In this document: positions 1 to 7,265 of the stretch, in pieces
Numbering within the stretch: the first letter of the stretch is position 1
Layout: each line of letters opens with the position of its first letter
From: Pseudonocardia halophobica
Lineage (GTDB): Bacteria > Actinomycetota > Actinomycetes > Mycobacteriales > Pseudonocardiaceae
Assembly: GCF_027922425.1 (NCBI RefSeq)
Contig: NZ_BSFQ01000002.1
Coordinates: 1 to 64,000 of the forward strand
Length of the DNA stretch: 64,000 nucleotides
Direction: 5' to 3'
Made by a program: the position numbers and the translations under genes
The notes under the pieces: generated by a model
Database searches by the model: none
What the model was told of the DNA's origin: nothing
What the model saw: the letters and a program-made list of their open reading frames with translations, nothing else

Positions 1-45
1 CGACTGCTCCCGCATCTGGTCCGGGTACTTCCTCGGCGCTGCCAT
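1..45 (-). CDS. IS3-family transposase OrfA, first 15 codons (partial)
   Basis: Starts at ATG 45-43 behind a GGAG ribosome site and reads MAAPRKYPDQMREQS before leaving the window. This opening matches the start of the HTH-containing OrfA of actinobacterial IS3 elements (typically MAAPRKYSDELRERAV). OrfA normally binds the element ends and makes the active transposase only when fused to OrfB by frameshifting; neither the frameshift site nor OrfB is in view, so activity cannot be judged. Confidence 0.7.
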   Translation of the reverse strand, partial: MAAPRKYPDQMREQS

Positions 46-97
46 AGCTCCGACCCTTCCGTGGGTTCAGAGCCTCCACCAGACCCGGGGCGGTTCA
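1..97 (-). mobile_element. IS3-family (IS6110-like) element, one terminus
   Basis: Read on the minus strand from base 97 the sequence begins TGAACCGCCCCGG and continues with GGTGGAGGCTC, which closely resembles the terminal inverted repeat of IS6110-type IS3 elements as I remember it. A transposase orfA start follows at base 45. The element continues off the left edge of the window. It is inserted inside an IS256 transposase gene, whose reading frame is intact up to base 98 and then runs into this end. Confidence 0.8.
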
Positions 98-414
98 TTC
101 TCCGCCCGCCGGCGGCGTTCGAGCAGCCACTCCGGGAAATACGAGCCCGCCCGCAGCTTGGGGATGGCCAGCTCGACCGTGCCCGCGCGGGTGTCCCAGT
201 CCCGCATCCGGTAACCGTTGCGCGAGTTCACCCGCCCCTCGCTGCGCTGGCGGTAGCCGGCCCCGCAGGCGGCGTCGGCCTCGGCGGCCATCAACGCCTC
301 GGCGAACTGCTTGATCATCGACCGGAGCAGATCCGGGCTGGCTTCGGCGAGCCGCTCATCGAGCCAGCCCGCCACATCGTTCACTGCATCCGTCACACTG
401 TCTGACGCGGCCAT
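98..414 (-). pseudogene. IS256-family (mutator-type) transposase, N-terminal fragment
   Basis: The frame from ATG 414, behind a GGAGG site, gives about 105 residues that match the N-terminus of IS256 transposases: the LLRSMIKQFAEALMAAEAD stretch, NSRNGYRMRDWDTRAGTVEL, and FPEWLLERRRRAE at the break. Family members are about 400 residues and carry the DDE catalytic residues further on; all of those are missing here because the gene runs into the IS3 terminus and stops at base 67 within it. A further upstream ATG at 471 is in frame but lacks a good ribosome site. The fragment cannot transpose. Confidence 0.85.
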
Positions 415-521
415 CGCGTCTCCTCCCTCGAGAACCAGAGCACTCGAAGGATCACGCGATGGCCGTCTCACATCCCGACGCCACGCCGCACACCAGCAAC
501 GACGCCGTACACCACGTCCCC
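98..521 (-). mobile_element. IS256-family element remnant, interrupted by the IS3 element
   Basis: Contains the 5' part of an IS256-type mutator transposase gene and roughly 100 bases of upstream DNA typical of these elements. The left limit is the exact insertion point of the IS3 end at 97/98. The right limit is approximate, placed where the GGGACGTGGTGTAC-type sequence (minus strand) occurs; no matching second terminus is in the window to confirm it. Confidence 0.5.
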
Positions 522-1006
522 GGACGCGACCGAGGGGAGTAGTGCGCGTCGACCACCTGTACCTGCCGTGACCAGGAATTCACGAATGCAGGGGACTGCT
601 GAGGCAAGCCTCAAGGGACACGCGGCAGTGTTGACAGGCTTCCCAGCGGGCTATCGCGTGCGAGGTATCGAGGCAGCCACGCGAAGACCAGTCAGGCGGT
701 GAAGTAGGTGGCCAGGAACAACATCCGAGCGGTGAGCCACGCTCGACCCCGGCGGTGACGGACGCCGCAGTGATCGAGGCGCACCTCGCGTGCCCCGGCT
801 GTGGCGCCTACAGGGCTCAGACGCGCGCCACGGTGCGTGTCCCGGGCCACATGCCCGGTCGAGACGCGCTCGCCGGAGGCGACTTGGCTCTGCTCGCGGT
901 CTTCAGGGATCGACCGGCTACCTGAGCCCCGACGAGCAGGCCGGGATCCGACTCCTCCTCGTTGACGCCGCACGGGTGATGACCTCCCGCTCCGGCGGGA
1001 CCGCGT
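522..1006. other. Gene-poor stretch beside the IS remnants
   Basis: No convincing gene. A 56-codon frame on the plus strand (GTG 755 to 925) contains ACPGCGAYRAQTR, a CxxC pair that might be a zinc-ribbon fragment of a transposase, but it has no ribosome site and no partner cysteines. The minus-strand frame at 692-973 looks like a random high-GC frame. A small hairpin (GAGGC-AA-GCCTC, 601-612) is also present. I treat the stretch as decayed DNA flanking the mobile elements. Confidence 0.4.
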
Positions 1007-1666
1007 TCATCCGCCCGGTCGCTCCCAGGGGGCTACCAGCGGTGAACACCGAGGTGAACCGCTTCGGAGCCCCACCGCGGCGGTGGTGTCGACCTCGATG
1101 CCGGACGCGATCAACAGTGCTGCGGCTGCTGCCCTGGCGGTGGTTGCGGCGGCGCGGTCGCTGTCGACGTGCGCGGCGACCATGGATCCGTCGTAGAGCA
1201 TGCCGAGCTGGGTGGCGAGGAGCTCCGGGTCGGCTGCCCCGGCTTGGTCGGCGAGACGGGCGAACACACCGTGCAGCCAGCGACGGTGCGCGCGTGCGGT
1301 GGCGGCGGCTGCGTGATCGTCGGCGAATTCGGCGCAGGCGTTGATGAACGGGCATCCGCGGAAGCCGGGTTCGGCGAGCGAGCGTCCCAGCACCTCGAAC
1401 ACCCGCAGGATGCGGGCGGCCGGCCCGCTGTCGCTCGCCGCGATCTCGGCCTCGACGTGCTCCTGCCAGAGCTGGGATCGCCGCTGCAGGTAAGCGTCAA
1501 CGAGGGCGTCCTTGGACCCGAAGTGGCCGTACAGCGTGGTCTTCGCGGTGTCGGCCCGCGCGACGATCGTGTCGACCCCGACGGCGTGGATCCCGCGCTC
1601 GTAGAAGAGCTGGTCGGCGACGGCGAGCAACCGCTCGCGGGCAGGCGACGGGCGCGGGGTTCGCAC
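1007..1666 (-). CDS. TetR/AcrR-family transcriptional regulator
   Basis: A 219-residue protein with a TetR DNA-binding N-terminus: LLAVADQLFYERGIHAVGVD at about residues 14-33, then the recognition helix region around TAKTTLYGHFGSKDALVDAY. The C-terminal ligand domain contains GFRGCPFINACAEFAD, common in one TetR subgroup. Start is GTG 1666. The last ~25 residues are Arg/Ser/Pro-rich and unlike the family, so the original stop may have been lost. It diverges from the GNAT-VOC gene at 1752, and a 16-base palindrome lies 15 bases before its start, so it probably represses itself and that neighbour. Confidence 0.88.
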   Translation of the reverse strand: MRTPRPSPARERLLAVADQLFYERGIHAVGVDTIVARADTAKTTLYGHFGSKDALVDAYLQRRSQLWQEHVEAEIAASDSGPAARILRVFEVLGRSLAEPGFRGCPFINACAEFADDHAAAATARAHRRWLHGVFARLADQAGAADPELLATQLGMLYDGSMVAAHVDSDRAAATTARAAAAALLIASGIEVDTTAAVGLRSGSPRCSPLVAPWERPGG

Positions 1667-1680
1667 GAATTCGAGTGTAA

Positions 1681-1696
1681 TACAGACAGGTCTGTA
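1681..1696. promoter_or_regulatory. Palindromic operator, probably for the adjacent TetR regulator
   Basis: TACAGAC-AG-GTCTGTA is a perfect 7-base inverted repeat around a 2-base centre. It lies between the divergent tetR gene (start 1666) and the GNAT-VOC gene (start 1752). Size, symmetry and place fit a TetR dimer site controlling both directions. Binding is inferred from position only. Confidence 0.65.
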
Positions 1697-1751
1697 GGAC
1701 TAACCCTCCAGCCGGTACAGAGGAACCGGCTGCTGGACGAGGAGGACCGCC

Positions 1752-2675
1752 ATGGCCGAACCCGACGCCCAGTACCGGCTCCGGCCGGCCCGACCGGCGG
1801 AGCTCGGTCGGCTGCGTGAGATCGAGGACGGGGCGGGCACCATGTTCGACGGTCTCGGTCTGATCGACGACGTACTCGACGTCTCGTTCCCGCTTGTCGA
1901 ACTGAGGCGGCTCGTCGACGCCGGACAGGTGTGGGTAGCCGCCGACGTCGTGGACCGCCCGGTGGGCATGGTGATCGTGTCGGTGCGCGACCATGTCGCC
2001 TACGTCGAGGAGATGGACGTGCTGCCCGAGCACGGGCGGCGTGGCCTGGGGTCCCGGCTGCTCGCTCGGGTCGCCGAGTGGGCGCAGGAGCGCGGATACG
2101 TCGCGGTCACCCTGTCGACGTTCCGTGACGTGCCGTGGAACGGGCCGTTCTACCGCCGCCACGGGTTCCGTGACCTGCGCCCGGACGAGTGGACCCCGGG
2201 GATGGCCGCCATCCGGGACGCCGAGGCGCGCCACGGGCTGCGGGTCGACGCCCGGGTGTTCATGCGCTGCGACCTGCCCCGGGCCGACCGGTGCGGCGTG
2301 CAGGTCCGGGTGGCCCGCCAGACCGGCCGGCTGGCCGAGGTGCTGGCGTTCTACCGCGACGGTCTCGGGCTGCCCGAGATCGACCGGTTCTGCGGCCACG
2401 CCGGCTATGACGGCGTCATGCTCGAGCTGCCCGGCACCGGCGCGCATCTGGAGTTCACGGCCACCGAGCACCTGCGGCCGCCGACCGCGCACCCGGAGGG
2501 CCTGCTGGTGCTGTATCTGGGTGAGCGCGCGGCCGTCCACCGCGTGCTCGCTCGTCTCGCGGCCGACCCGGTGCGCAGCGCCAATCCGTACTGGGACGAG
2601 GTCGGGGTGACCGTCGCCGACCCGGACGGGTTCCGGGTCGTGCTGGTCGCGGACAGCTGGACATCACCGCGATGA
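1752..2675 (+). CDS. GNAT acetyltransferase fused to a VOC/glyoxalase-like domain
   Basis: 307 residues behind a GAGGAGG site. Residues ~8-175 form a GNAT N-acetyltransferase: YVEEMDVLPEHGRRGLGSRLL holds the RxxGxG acetyl-CoA pyrophosphate loop and FYRRHGFR the C-terminal motif. Residues ~184-303 form a VOC (glyoxalase/bleomycin-resistance) module: EVLAFYRDGLGLPEI, GVMLELPGTGAHLEF and VADPDGFRVVLV. VOC modules bind metals or sequester ligands; GNATs acetylate amines. Having both in one chain suggests a resistance or detoxification enzyme, but the substrate is unknown. The stop overlaps the next start as ATGA. Probably controlled by the divergent TetR. Confidence 0.85.
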   Translation: MAEPDAQYRLRPARPAELGRLREIEDGAGTMFDGLGLIDDVLDVSFPLVELRRLVDAGQVWVAADVVDRPVGMVIVSVRDHVAYVEEMDVLPEHGRRGLGSRLLARVAEWAQERGYVAVTLSTFRDVPWNGPFYRRHGFRDLRPDEWTPGMAAIRDAEARHGLRVDARVFMRCDLPRADRCGVQVRVARQTGRLAEVLAFYRDGLGLPEIDRFCGHAGYDGVMLELPGTGAHLEFTATEHLRPPTAHPEGLLVLYLGERAAVHRVLARLAADPVRSANPYWDEVGVTVADPDGFRVVLVADSWTSPR

Positions 2676-2990
2676 AACTGCCGCTGCATCCCCTGTTGGC
2701 CGCGCGCTGGAGCCCGGCGGTGTTCGACCCGTCTCACGTGGCCACCGCCGAGCCAGGCCGTCGCCCACATGACGTTCCAGGCCCACGCGCTCGGGCTGTC
2801 CGTGCGCCAGTTCCGAGCCTTCGACCGGGTCGGCGTCGAGGCCGAGTTCGCGGTGCCGGCGCACTGGCAGGTCACGACGATGGCGGCGTTCGGCGTGTCT
2901 CCTGTCGGCGCCGCATCCGGCAGCGGCGCCTCCGCGTCAGTTCCGCAGCGTCAGCGCCGCGCCGCGGAAAGAGATCAACTGGCCGTCCCA
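2672..2990 (+). pseudogene. Nitroreductase-family remnant with internal deletion
   Basis: Begins with ATG 2672 overlapping the preceding stop (ATGA), reading MKLPLHPLLAARWSPAVFDP, the FMN-contacting N-terminus of nitroreductases. After about 25 residues the frame changes and continues as AVAHMTFQAHALGLSVRQF ... FAVPAHWQVTTMAAFGV, which is the C-terminal part of the same family. The ~110 residues in between are missing, so substrate pocket and dimer interface are lost. It was probably the second gene of the GNAT-VOC operon before the deletion. The end point is approximate. Confidence 0.7.
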
Positions 2991-3026
2991 CCCGCTGCCG
3001 TCGCCGTCGCACCCGGGAGAGCCGCC

Positions 3027-4028
3027 ATGAACCCCGGGGCGCTCGCGCGGTCGCCGATACCGCTCGGTGGCGAGGTCGCCGTCCTCGCCTCCGCGATCGG
3101 GTTCGGGGTCGGCACATCGGTGTCCGTGTTGGCTCTGCGCGGCCTGCGCCCGGCCGATCTGTTGGCCGTGGAGTTGGGCGGCTCCGCGATCGTCCTGCTC
3201 ACCGTCGCGGCCACCACCGGTCGGCTTCGGCGGGCCGGGGCAGGCCGCGGCCTGGTGCAGGGAGCCCTCACCCCGGGTCTGAGTTTCCTGCTCGGCGACC
3301 TCGGCCTGGCCCGGACGAGCGCCACGAGCGGGTCGCTGCTGCTGGGGACCGAGATGCTGCTGACCGTGCTGCTGGCTGCGGTCGTCCTGCGCGAGCGGGT
3401 GGACCCCAGGTCCGCCGGTGCGCTGGTCCTCGGGCTCGCCGGCACCGCCGTGGTCTCGTTCGGTACCGCGCCGAGCGACCTCATGGGTGGCTCCGTCGTC
3501 GGAAATCTTCTGGTCCTCGCCTCGGTGGCCTGCGGTGCGACGTTCACCGTGTGGTCCCGGCGCGCCAAGGACGAGAAGGGTGAGGGCCTCTCGCTCACCA
3601 CCTGGCAGTTCCTCGGCGCCGCCCTCGCGGTGAGCCCGCTCGTCCTCGGAACGTGGGCCACCGGCGGAACCCGGCTCGCCACCGCCGACCCACGCATCAT
3701 CGGGGCCGCCGTCGTGGTCCTGTGCTGCGGTGTGGGCGCGCTCCTGGCCTTCAACACCGGAATCCGCACCGTCACCGCCACCCGTGCCGCGCTGCTGGAG
3801 AACCTGCAGCCGGTCGCCGGAACGGTGACGGCCGTTGCCCTTCTCGGCGAGTCGCTCGGAGCCGGCCAGGCACTCGGCGGCGGCCTCGTCGTCGCCGGGC
3901 TGACCTTGCTGCTCCAGCGCCGCACGCTCCCGCCAACCACCGCCGACGAAGCGCAGACCCGGCCCACCGGCTCCGCGACCCCACCGTCGACCACCGAGTC
4001 CTGCGGCTGCGACGACCAGGCCGCCTGA
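3027..4028 (+). CDS. DMT-superfamily (EamA/RhaT-type) exporter
   Basis: 333 residues, ATG 3027 behind CGGGAG. It has about ten hydrophobic segments in two EamA repeats; the second repeat carries the typical LLENLQPVAGTVTAVALLGE signature. Family members export small metabolites such as amino acids or amines. The C-terminal ~35 residues are Thr/Pro-rich and end with CGCDD. The reading frame is open upstream to 2769, but that part encodes the nitroreductase remnant, so the later start is preferred. It lies 15 bases before the next acetyltransferase gene and may be cotranscribed. Confidence 0.85.
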   Translation: MNPGALARSPIPLGGEVAVLASAIGFGVGTSVSVLALRGLRPADLLAVELGGSAIVLLTVAATTGRLRRAGAGRGLVQGALTPGLSFLLGDLGLARTSATSGSLLLGTEMLLTVLLAAVVLRERVDPRSAGALVLGLAGTAVVSFGTAPSDLMGGSVVGNLLVLASVACGATFTVWSRRAKDEKGEGLSLTTWQFLGAALAVSPLVLGTWATGGTRLATADPRIIGAAVVVLCCGVGALLAFNTGIRTVTATRAALLENLQPVAGTVTAVALLGESLGAGQALGGGLVVAGLTLLLQRRTLPPTTADEAQTRPTGSATPPSTTESCGCDDQAA

Positions 4029-4043
4029 GGAAGGACCGAGGCT

Positions 4044-4916
4044 ATGCACCCCGACCGCGCACCACTCTTCTGCGACACTGCGCTCGCTGCGCGGGTCGAG
4101 CGGGCCGAAGTCGACCTGATCTCCGCGGCGGCCGAGGCCGCCCATGAACGGCGAGACGACGAGCGGGGATTCCTGTTGCCGATCGCCGGGGGCGTCGCGA
4201 GCTTCGCCGACGACGGCTCGCCCTACAACAAGGTCACCGGTCTGGGCTTCGCCGGTGTACCGCGCGCCGACGAGCTCGACGAGATCGAGCGGGCGTTCAC
4301 CGACCGTGGCGAGCCCACCCAGGTCGAGCTCGCCCACCTGGCCGACCCCGACATCGCTGCGGTGCTGACCACCCGTGGCTACCGCCTCGAGTCCTTCGAG
4401 AACGTCCTCGGCCGAGCTCTCGACGGACGGCCTGGACTGCCGGCACCGCCTGGCATCGAGGTTCGCCGCAGCGGCGACGACGAGTTCGAGGCGTGGTTGA
4501 GCGTGGTCGCCGACAGCGTGGCCCGGCCCGACGTCCAGGGCCTGCCTTGGCACGAGGAGTTCCCGCGTGAGACGTACGAGCTGGCAGAACGTGACGCCCT
4601 CGGCGCCGGCGTGCTGCGCTACGCCGCCTTCCGTGGCGGCCTGCTCGCGGGCGGAGCGAGCCTTCGCCTCACCGACGGCATCGCGCAGTTCGCCGGCGCC
4701 GCGACGACGCCCGCACACCGCCGGCACGGCGTCCAGACGGCACTGCTCACAGCCCGCCTTGCCGACGCAGCCGCCGCGGGATGCGACCTCGCCGTCATCG
4801 TCACGCAGCCCGGATCGAAGTCTCAGCAGAACGCCCAGCGACGCGGTTTCGACCTGCTGTACACCCGTGCGATCCTGGTCAAGAACCTGCGAGCCCGAGC
4901 AGCAGGGAGTACGTGA
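4044..4916 (+). CDS. GNAT-family N-acetyltransferase
   Basis: 290 residues, ATG 4044 with a GAGGAAGG site. The C-terminal half is a GNAT fold: GVLRYAAFRGGLLAGGASLRL, then FAGAATTPAHRRHGVQTALL, where RRHGVQ is the acetyl-CoA loop, and SKSQQNAQRRGFDLLYTRAIL as the closing strand motif. The N-terminal ~130 residues (GVASFADDGSPYNKVTGLGF, then VELAHLADPDIAAVLTTRGY) resemble the degenerate first half of two-domain GNATs. Substrate unknown. It converges with the permease gene at 4982, with a hairpin between them. Confidence 0.82.
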   Translation: MHPDRAPLFCDTALAARVERAEVDLISAAAEAAHERRDDERGFLLPIAGGVASFADDGSPYNKVTGLGFAGVPRADELDEIERAFTDRGEPTQVELAHLADPDIAAVLTTRGYRLESFENVLGRALDGRPGLPAPPGIEVRRSGDDEFEAWLSVVADSVARPDVQGLPWHEEFPRETYELAERDALGAGVLRYAAFRGGLLAGGASLRLTDGIAQFAGAATTPAHRRHGVQTALLTARLADAAAAGCDLAVIVTQPGSKSQQNAQRRGFDLLYTRAILVKNLRARAAGST

Positions 4917-4919
4917 CCT

Positions 4920-4938
4920 GATGGCCGGGCAGGCCATC
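4920..4938. terminator. Hairpin between convergent genes
   Basis: GATGGCC and GGCCATC form a perfect 7-base stem around a 5-base GGGCA loop, four bases after the GNAT stop and 44 bases from the permease stop. No T-run follows on either side, as is common in GC-rich actinobacteria. A bidirectional terminator is likely but unproven. Confidence 0.45.
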
Positions 4939-4981
4939 TCGGCCGCGGGCCCTCCCGCTCCCGTACACGTGTGCAGGAGGC

Positions 4982-6382
4982 TCACCCCTCCGGTTCGGGT
5001 AACGCATCCCGAAGCCGGACGCGGTCGATGAAGACGAAGAGCCCCCCGAGCACGAGCCAACCGACCACCACGACGGGAAGCGCAGTCACCGGCGGCCAGA
5101 TGGTCTGGACGAGCACGGCGACGGCGATCAGTGCGCCGACGAGCGGCAGCAGCATCCGACGGACCGGACCGTGATTGCGCCAGTGGTGCCCCGCCGCCGC
5201 CAGGTTGGTGATCGTGTACATGACGAGCAGGTTGAGCACGCCGATCGTGGCGAGGGCGAAGAACATCCCGATCGGTGTCGTACCGGCCAGTCGGAACCCG
5301 GAGATGAGGATCAGGCCGACACCCATCTCCAGGCCGAGCGCAGCGCTGGGTGCCCCAGAGCGTGGTGACACCCGGGCAAGGATGTGGGGGAGCAGCCCGT
5401 CGCGGCCGAAGGCGAACAGAGTGCGCACGGCGACGAGCACACAGCCGAGCCCGGCTCCGACGGCGCTGACCACCGCGACGGCATAGAGCCCTGCGGCAAG
5501 CCCTGGGCCTGCGTACGTGGCGGCGAGCTCGCCGAGTGGCGCCGACGAACTCGCGAACCGGGCGACCCCGGCCGGGTCGGTACCGAAACCCCAGCTCTGC
5601 ACGGCGACGCAGGCGACATAGAAGATCGCGCCCGCGGTGATGGTGGCCAGCATCGCCCGGGGGACAACCCGACGTGGGGCGCGGGCCTCCTCACCGAGCG
5701 AGCCGGCCGACTCGAAACCGGCGAAGGCAAGGAACGCGGCGGTTGCTGCCAGGACGAGGGCGGAGACCGGCACACCGTCGGGAAGAGTGAACACGGCGAT
5801 GTCGACGCGCTGGGCGGCCGGAGCCGAGCCGGTGGTGATCGCGTGCACGATCACCGCCATCAGCGCGAGGATCAGCAGGATCGCGGCGGCCTCGAAGGCG
5901 AGGAGCGCCCGGCTGGTCGGTCGGATACCGCCGGCGGCGAGCAGGCCGACGACGAGCCAGCCGGCGAGCGCGAGGAGGTACCAGTCGGGTGGGTCGACGC
6001 CGAGGGTACGCAGCAGCCCTTGGGCGAAGGTGGTGATCCCCGCGACGGAGACCCAGGGGAACACCAGGTAGGTGCCCAGCAGGACCCAGCCGGTGAAGGC
6101 ACCGGACCGGGGGCCGACGCTGTGCCCCACGAAGGCGTACACGGACCCCGCGTGGGCGAACTCCCCGGACAGGTTGAGGAACCCCGCACTCACCGCGAGG
6201 ACGAGAGCCGCGGCGGCGACGAAGGCGAGCGGGGCCGCACGGCCGACGAGCCGGGTCGGTTCCGGGCCGACGACCGACATCGCCAAGGTCGGCGCCATGA
6301 CCCCGACCGACACCGCCGCGGTACCCCAGAACCCGAGCACGCGCCGTAGGGAGCCTTGATCGGCGGTGGACGATGCGGCCAT
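4982..6382 (-). CDS. APC-family amino-acid permease
   Basis: 466 residues from ATG 6382, which has a GGGAGG site; the frame is open to 6478 but that extension is Pro/Arg-rich. Twelve or so hydrophobic segments are visible. The start of the transporter core, GFWGTAAVSVGVMAPTLAMS, is the substrate-binding first helix of APC proteins, and GFESAGSLGEEARAPRRVVP is the conserved segment after helix 6. It probably imports an amino acid or amine by proton symport. The downstream SDR at 6491 is on the same strand but upstream in transcription, about 110 bases away. Confidence 0.85.
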   Translation of the reverse strand: MAASSTADQGSLRRVLGFWGTAAVSVGVMAPTLAMSVVGPEPTRLVGRAAPLAFVAAAALVLAVSAGFLNLSGEFAHAGSVYAFVGHSVGPRSGAFTGWVLLGTYLVFPWVSVAGITTFAQGLLRTLGVDPPDWYLLALAGWLVVGLLAAGGIRPTSRALLAFEAAAILLILALMAVIVHAITTGSAPAAQRVDIAVFTLPDGVPVSALVLAATAAFLAFAGFESAGSLGEEARAPRRVVPRAMLATITAGAIFYVACVAVQSWGFGTDPAGVARFASSSAPLGELAATYAGPGLAAGLYAVAVVSAVGAGLGCVLVAVRTLFAFGRDGLLPHILARVSPRSGAPSAALGLEMGVGLILISGFRLAGTTPIGMFFALATIGVLNLLVMYTITNLAAAGHHWRNHGPVRRMLLPLVGALIAVAVLVQTIWPPVTALPVVVVGWLVLGGLFVFIDRVRLRDALPEPEG

Positions 6383-6490
6383 CGTCGGTCCTCCCGGTCC
6401 CGCCGGCCGGCCTCCGGGAGGACCGGCTCGTGCGGGTCGTCTCGTCGTGCAGGGTGCAGTCCCGACCCGGAGCGCCATGATGGTTCCGTC

Positions 6491-7234
6491 TCACCGCGCC
6501 GTGTAGCCCCCGTCGAGGGTGAGCACGGCGCCTGTCGGGTAACGCGCTCGGGCGAGCCAGAGCACGGCATCGGCGATCTCCTCCGGCTCGGCGAGCCGGC
6601 CCAGGGGAACGTCTGCGAGCAGACGGTCACTGACCGGAGTGGCGTCCGGTCCGGCCAGTCCGATCATGGCGGTCCGGGTCACCCCGGGCGCGACGGCGTT
6701 GACGCGGATCTGGTGAGGGGCCAGCTCGAGCGCGGCGCAGCGGGTGAGCCCGTGCACGCCGTGCTTCGCCGCGGTGTAGGCGCTGTTCCGGGCCATTCCC
6801 ACCTCGGCGAGCACCGAGGAGGTGTTGACCACGGCCCCGCCGCGGCCCTGGGCGATCATCTGTCGGGCCTCGAACTTCAGACACCGCCAGACACCGAGCA
6901 GGTCCACGGCGAGCACCGCGGCCATGTCCTCCTCGGTGTACTCCCAGAGCGGGCGGACCGGCCCGGCTATGCCGGCGTTGTTGTGTGCGACGTCGAGCCG
7001 GCCCAGCTCGTCGACCGCTCTCGCCACCATCGCCTCGACCTGCAGCGGGTCGCGGACGTCGGCGACGATCGTGACGATCCGCTCGTCGTCGTCGACGAGG
7101 GCGGCCAGCCCGGTCGCGTCGATGTCGCAGGCCGCGACCCGGGCACCGCCCGCGGCGAACGTGAGCGCGCTGGCGCGGCCGATGCCGGACGCTGCGCCGG
7201 TGACGAGGACCCCGGTGTCGAACAGTTCGTTCAT
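6491..7234 (-). CDS. Short-chain dehydrogenase/reductase
   Basis: 247 residues with the classical SDR pattern: TGAASGIGRA (residues ~12-21, cofactor loop), CDID acidic pair after beta-2 that favours NAD, HNNAG around residue 89, catalytic Ser in NTSSVLAE, and YTAAKHG for Tyr/Lys. The C-terminus VLTLDGGYTAR is typical. It should oxidise or reduce a small alcohol or ketone in the cytosol. The substrate cannot be read from sequence. It sits just downstream of the GMC oxidoreductase gene (31-base gap) and may be the last gene of that operon. Confidence 0.87.
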   Translation of the reverse strand: MNELFDTGVLVTGAASGIGRASALTFAAGGARVAACDIDATGLAALVDDDERIVTIVADVRDPLQVEAMVARAVDELGRLDVAHNNAGIAGPVRPLWEYTEEDMAAVLAVDLLGVWRCLKFEARQMIAQGRGGAVVNTSSVLAEVGMARNSAYTAAKHGVHGLTRCAALELAPHQIRVNAVAPGVTRTAMIGLAGPDATPVSDRLLADVPLGRLAEPEEIADAVLWLARARYPTGAVLTLDGGYTAR

Positions 7235-7265
7235 GCCGGCAACGTTCGGTGGCAGCGGCGCGGTG

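Noticed and set aside
755-925. Small zinc-ribbon protein
   Set aside because: One CxxC pair only, no second pair, no ribosome site, and next to decayed IS sequence.
2937-5060. 707-codon minus-strand open frame opposite the DMT and GNAT genes
   Set aside because: Low-complexity Gly/Arg/Glu-rich translation, no motif, fully antisense to well supported genes; a by-product of GC-rich third positions.
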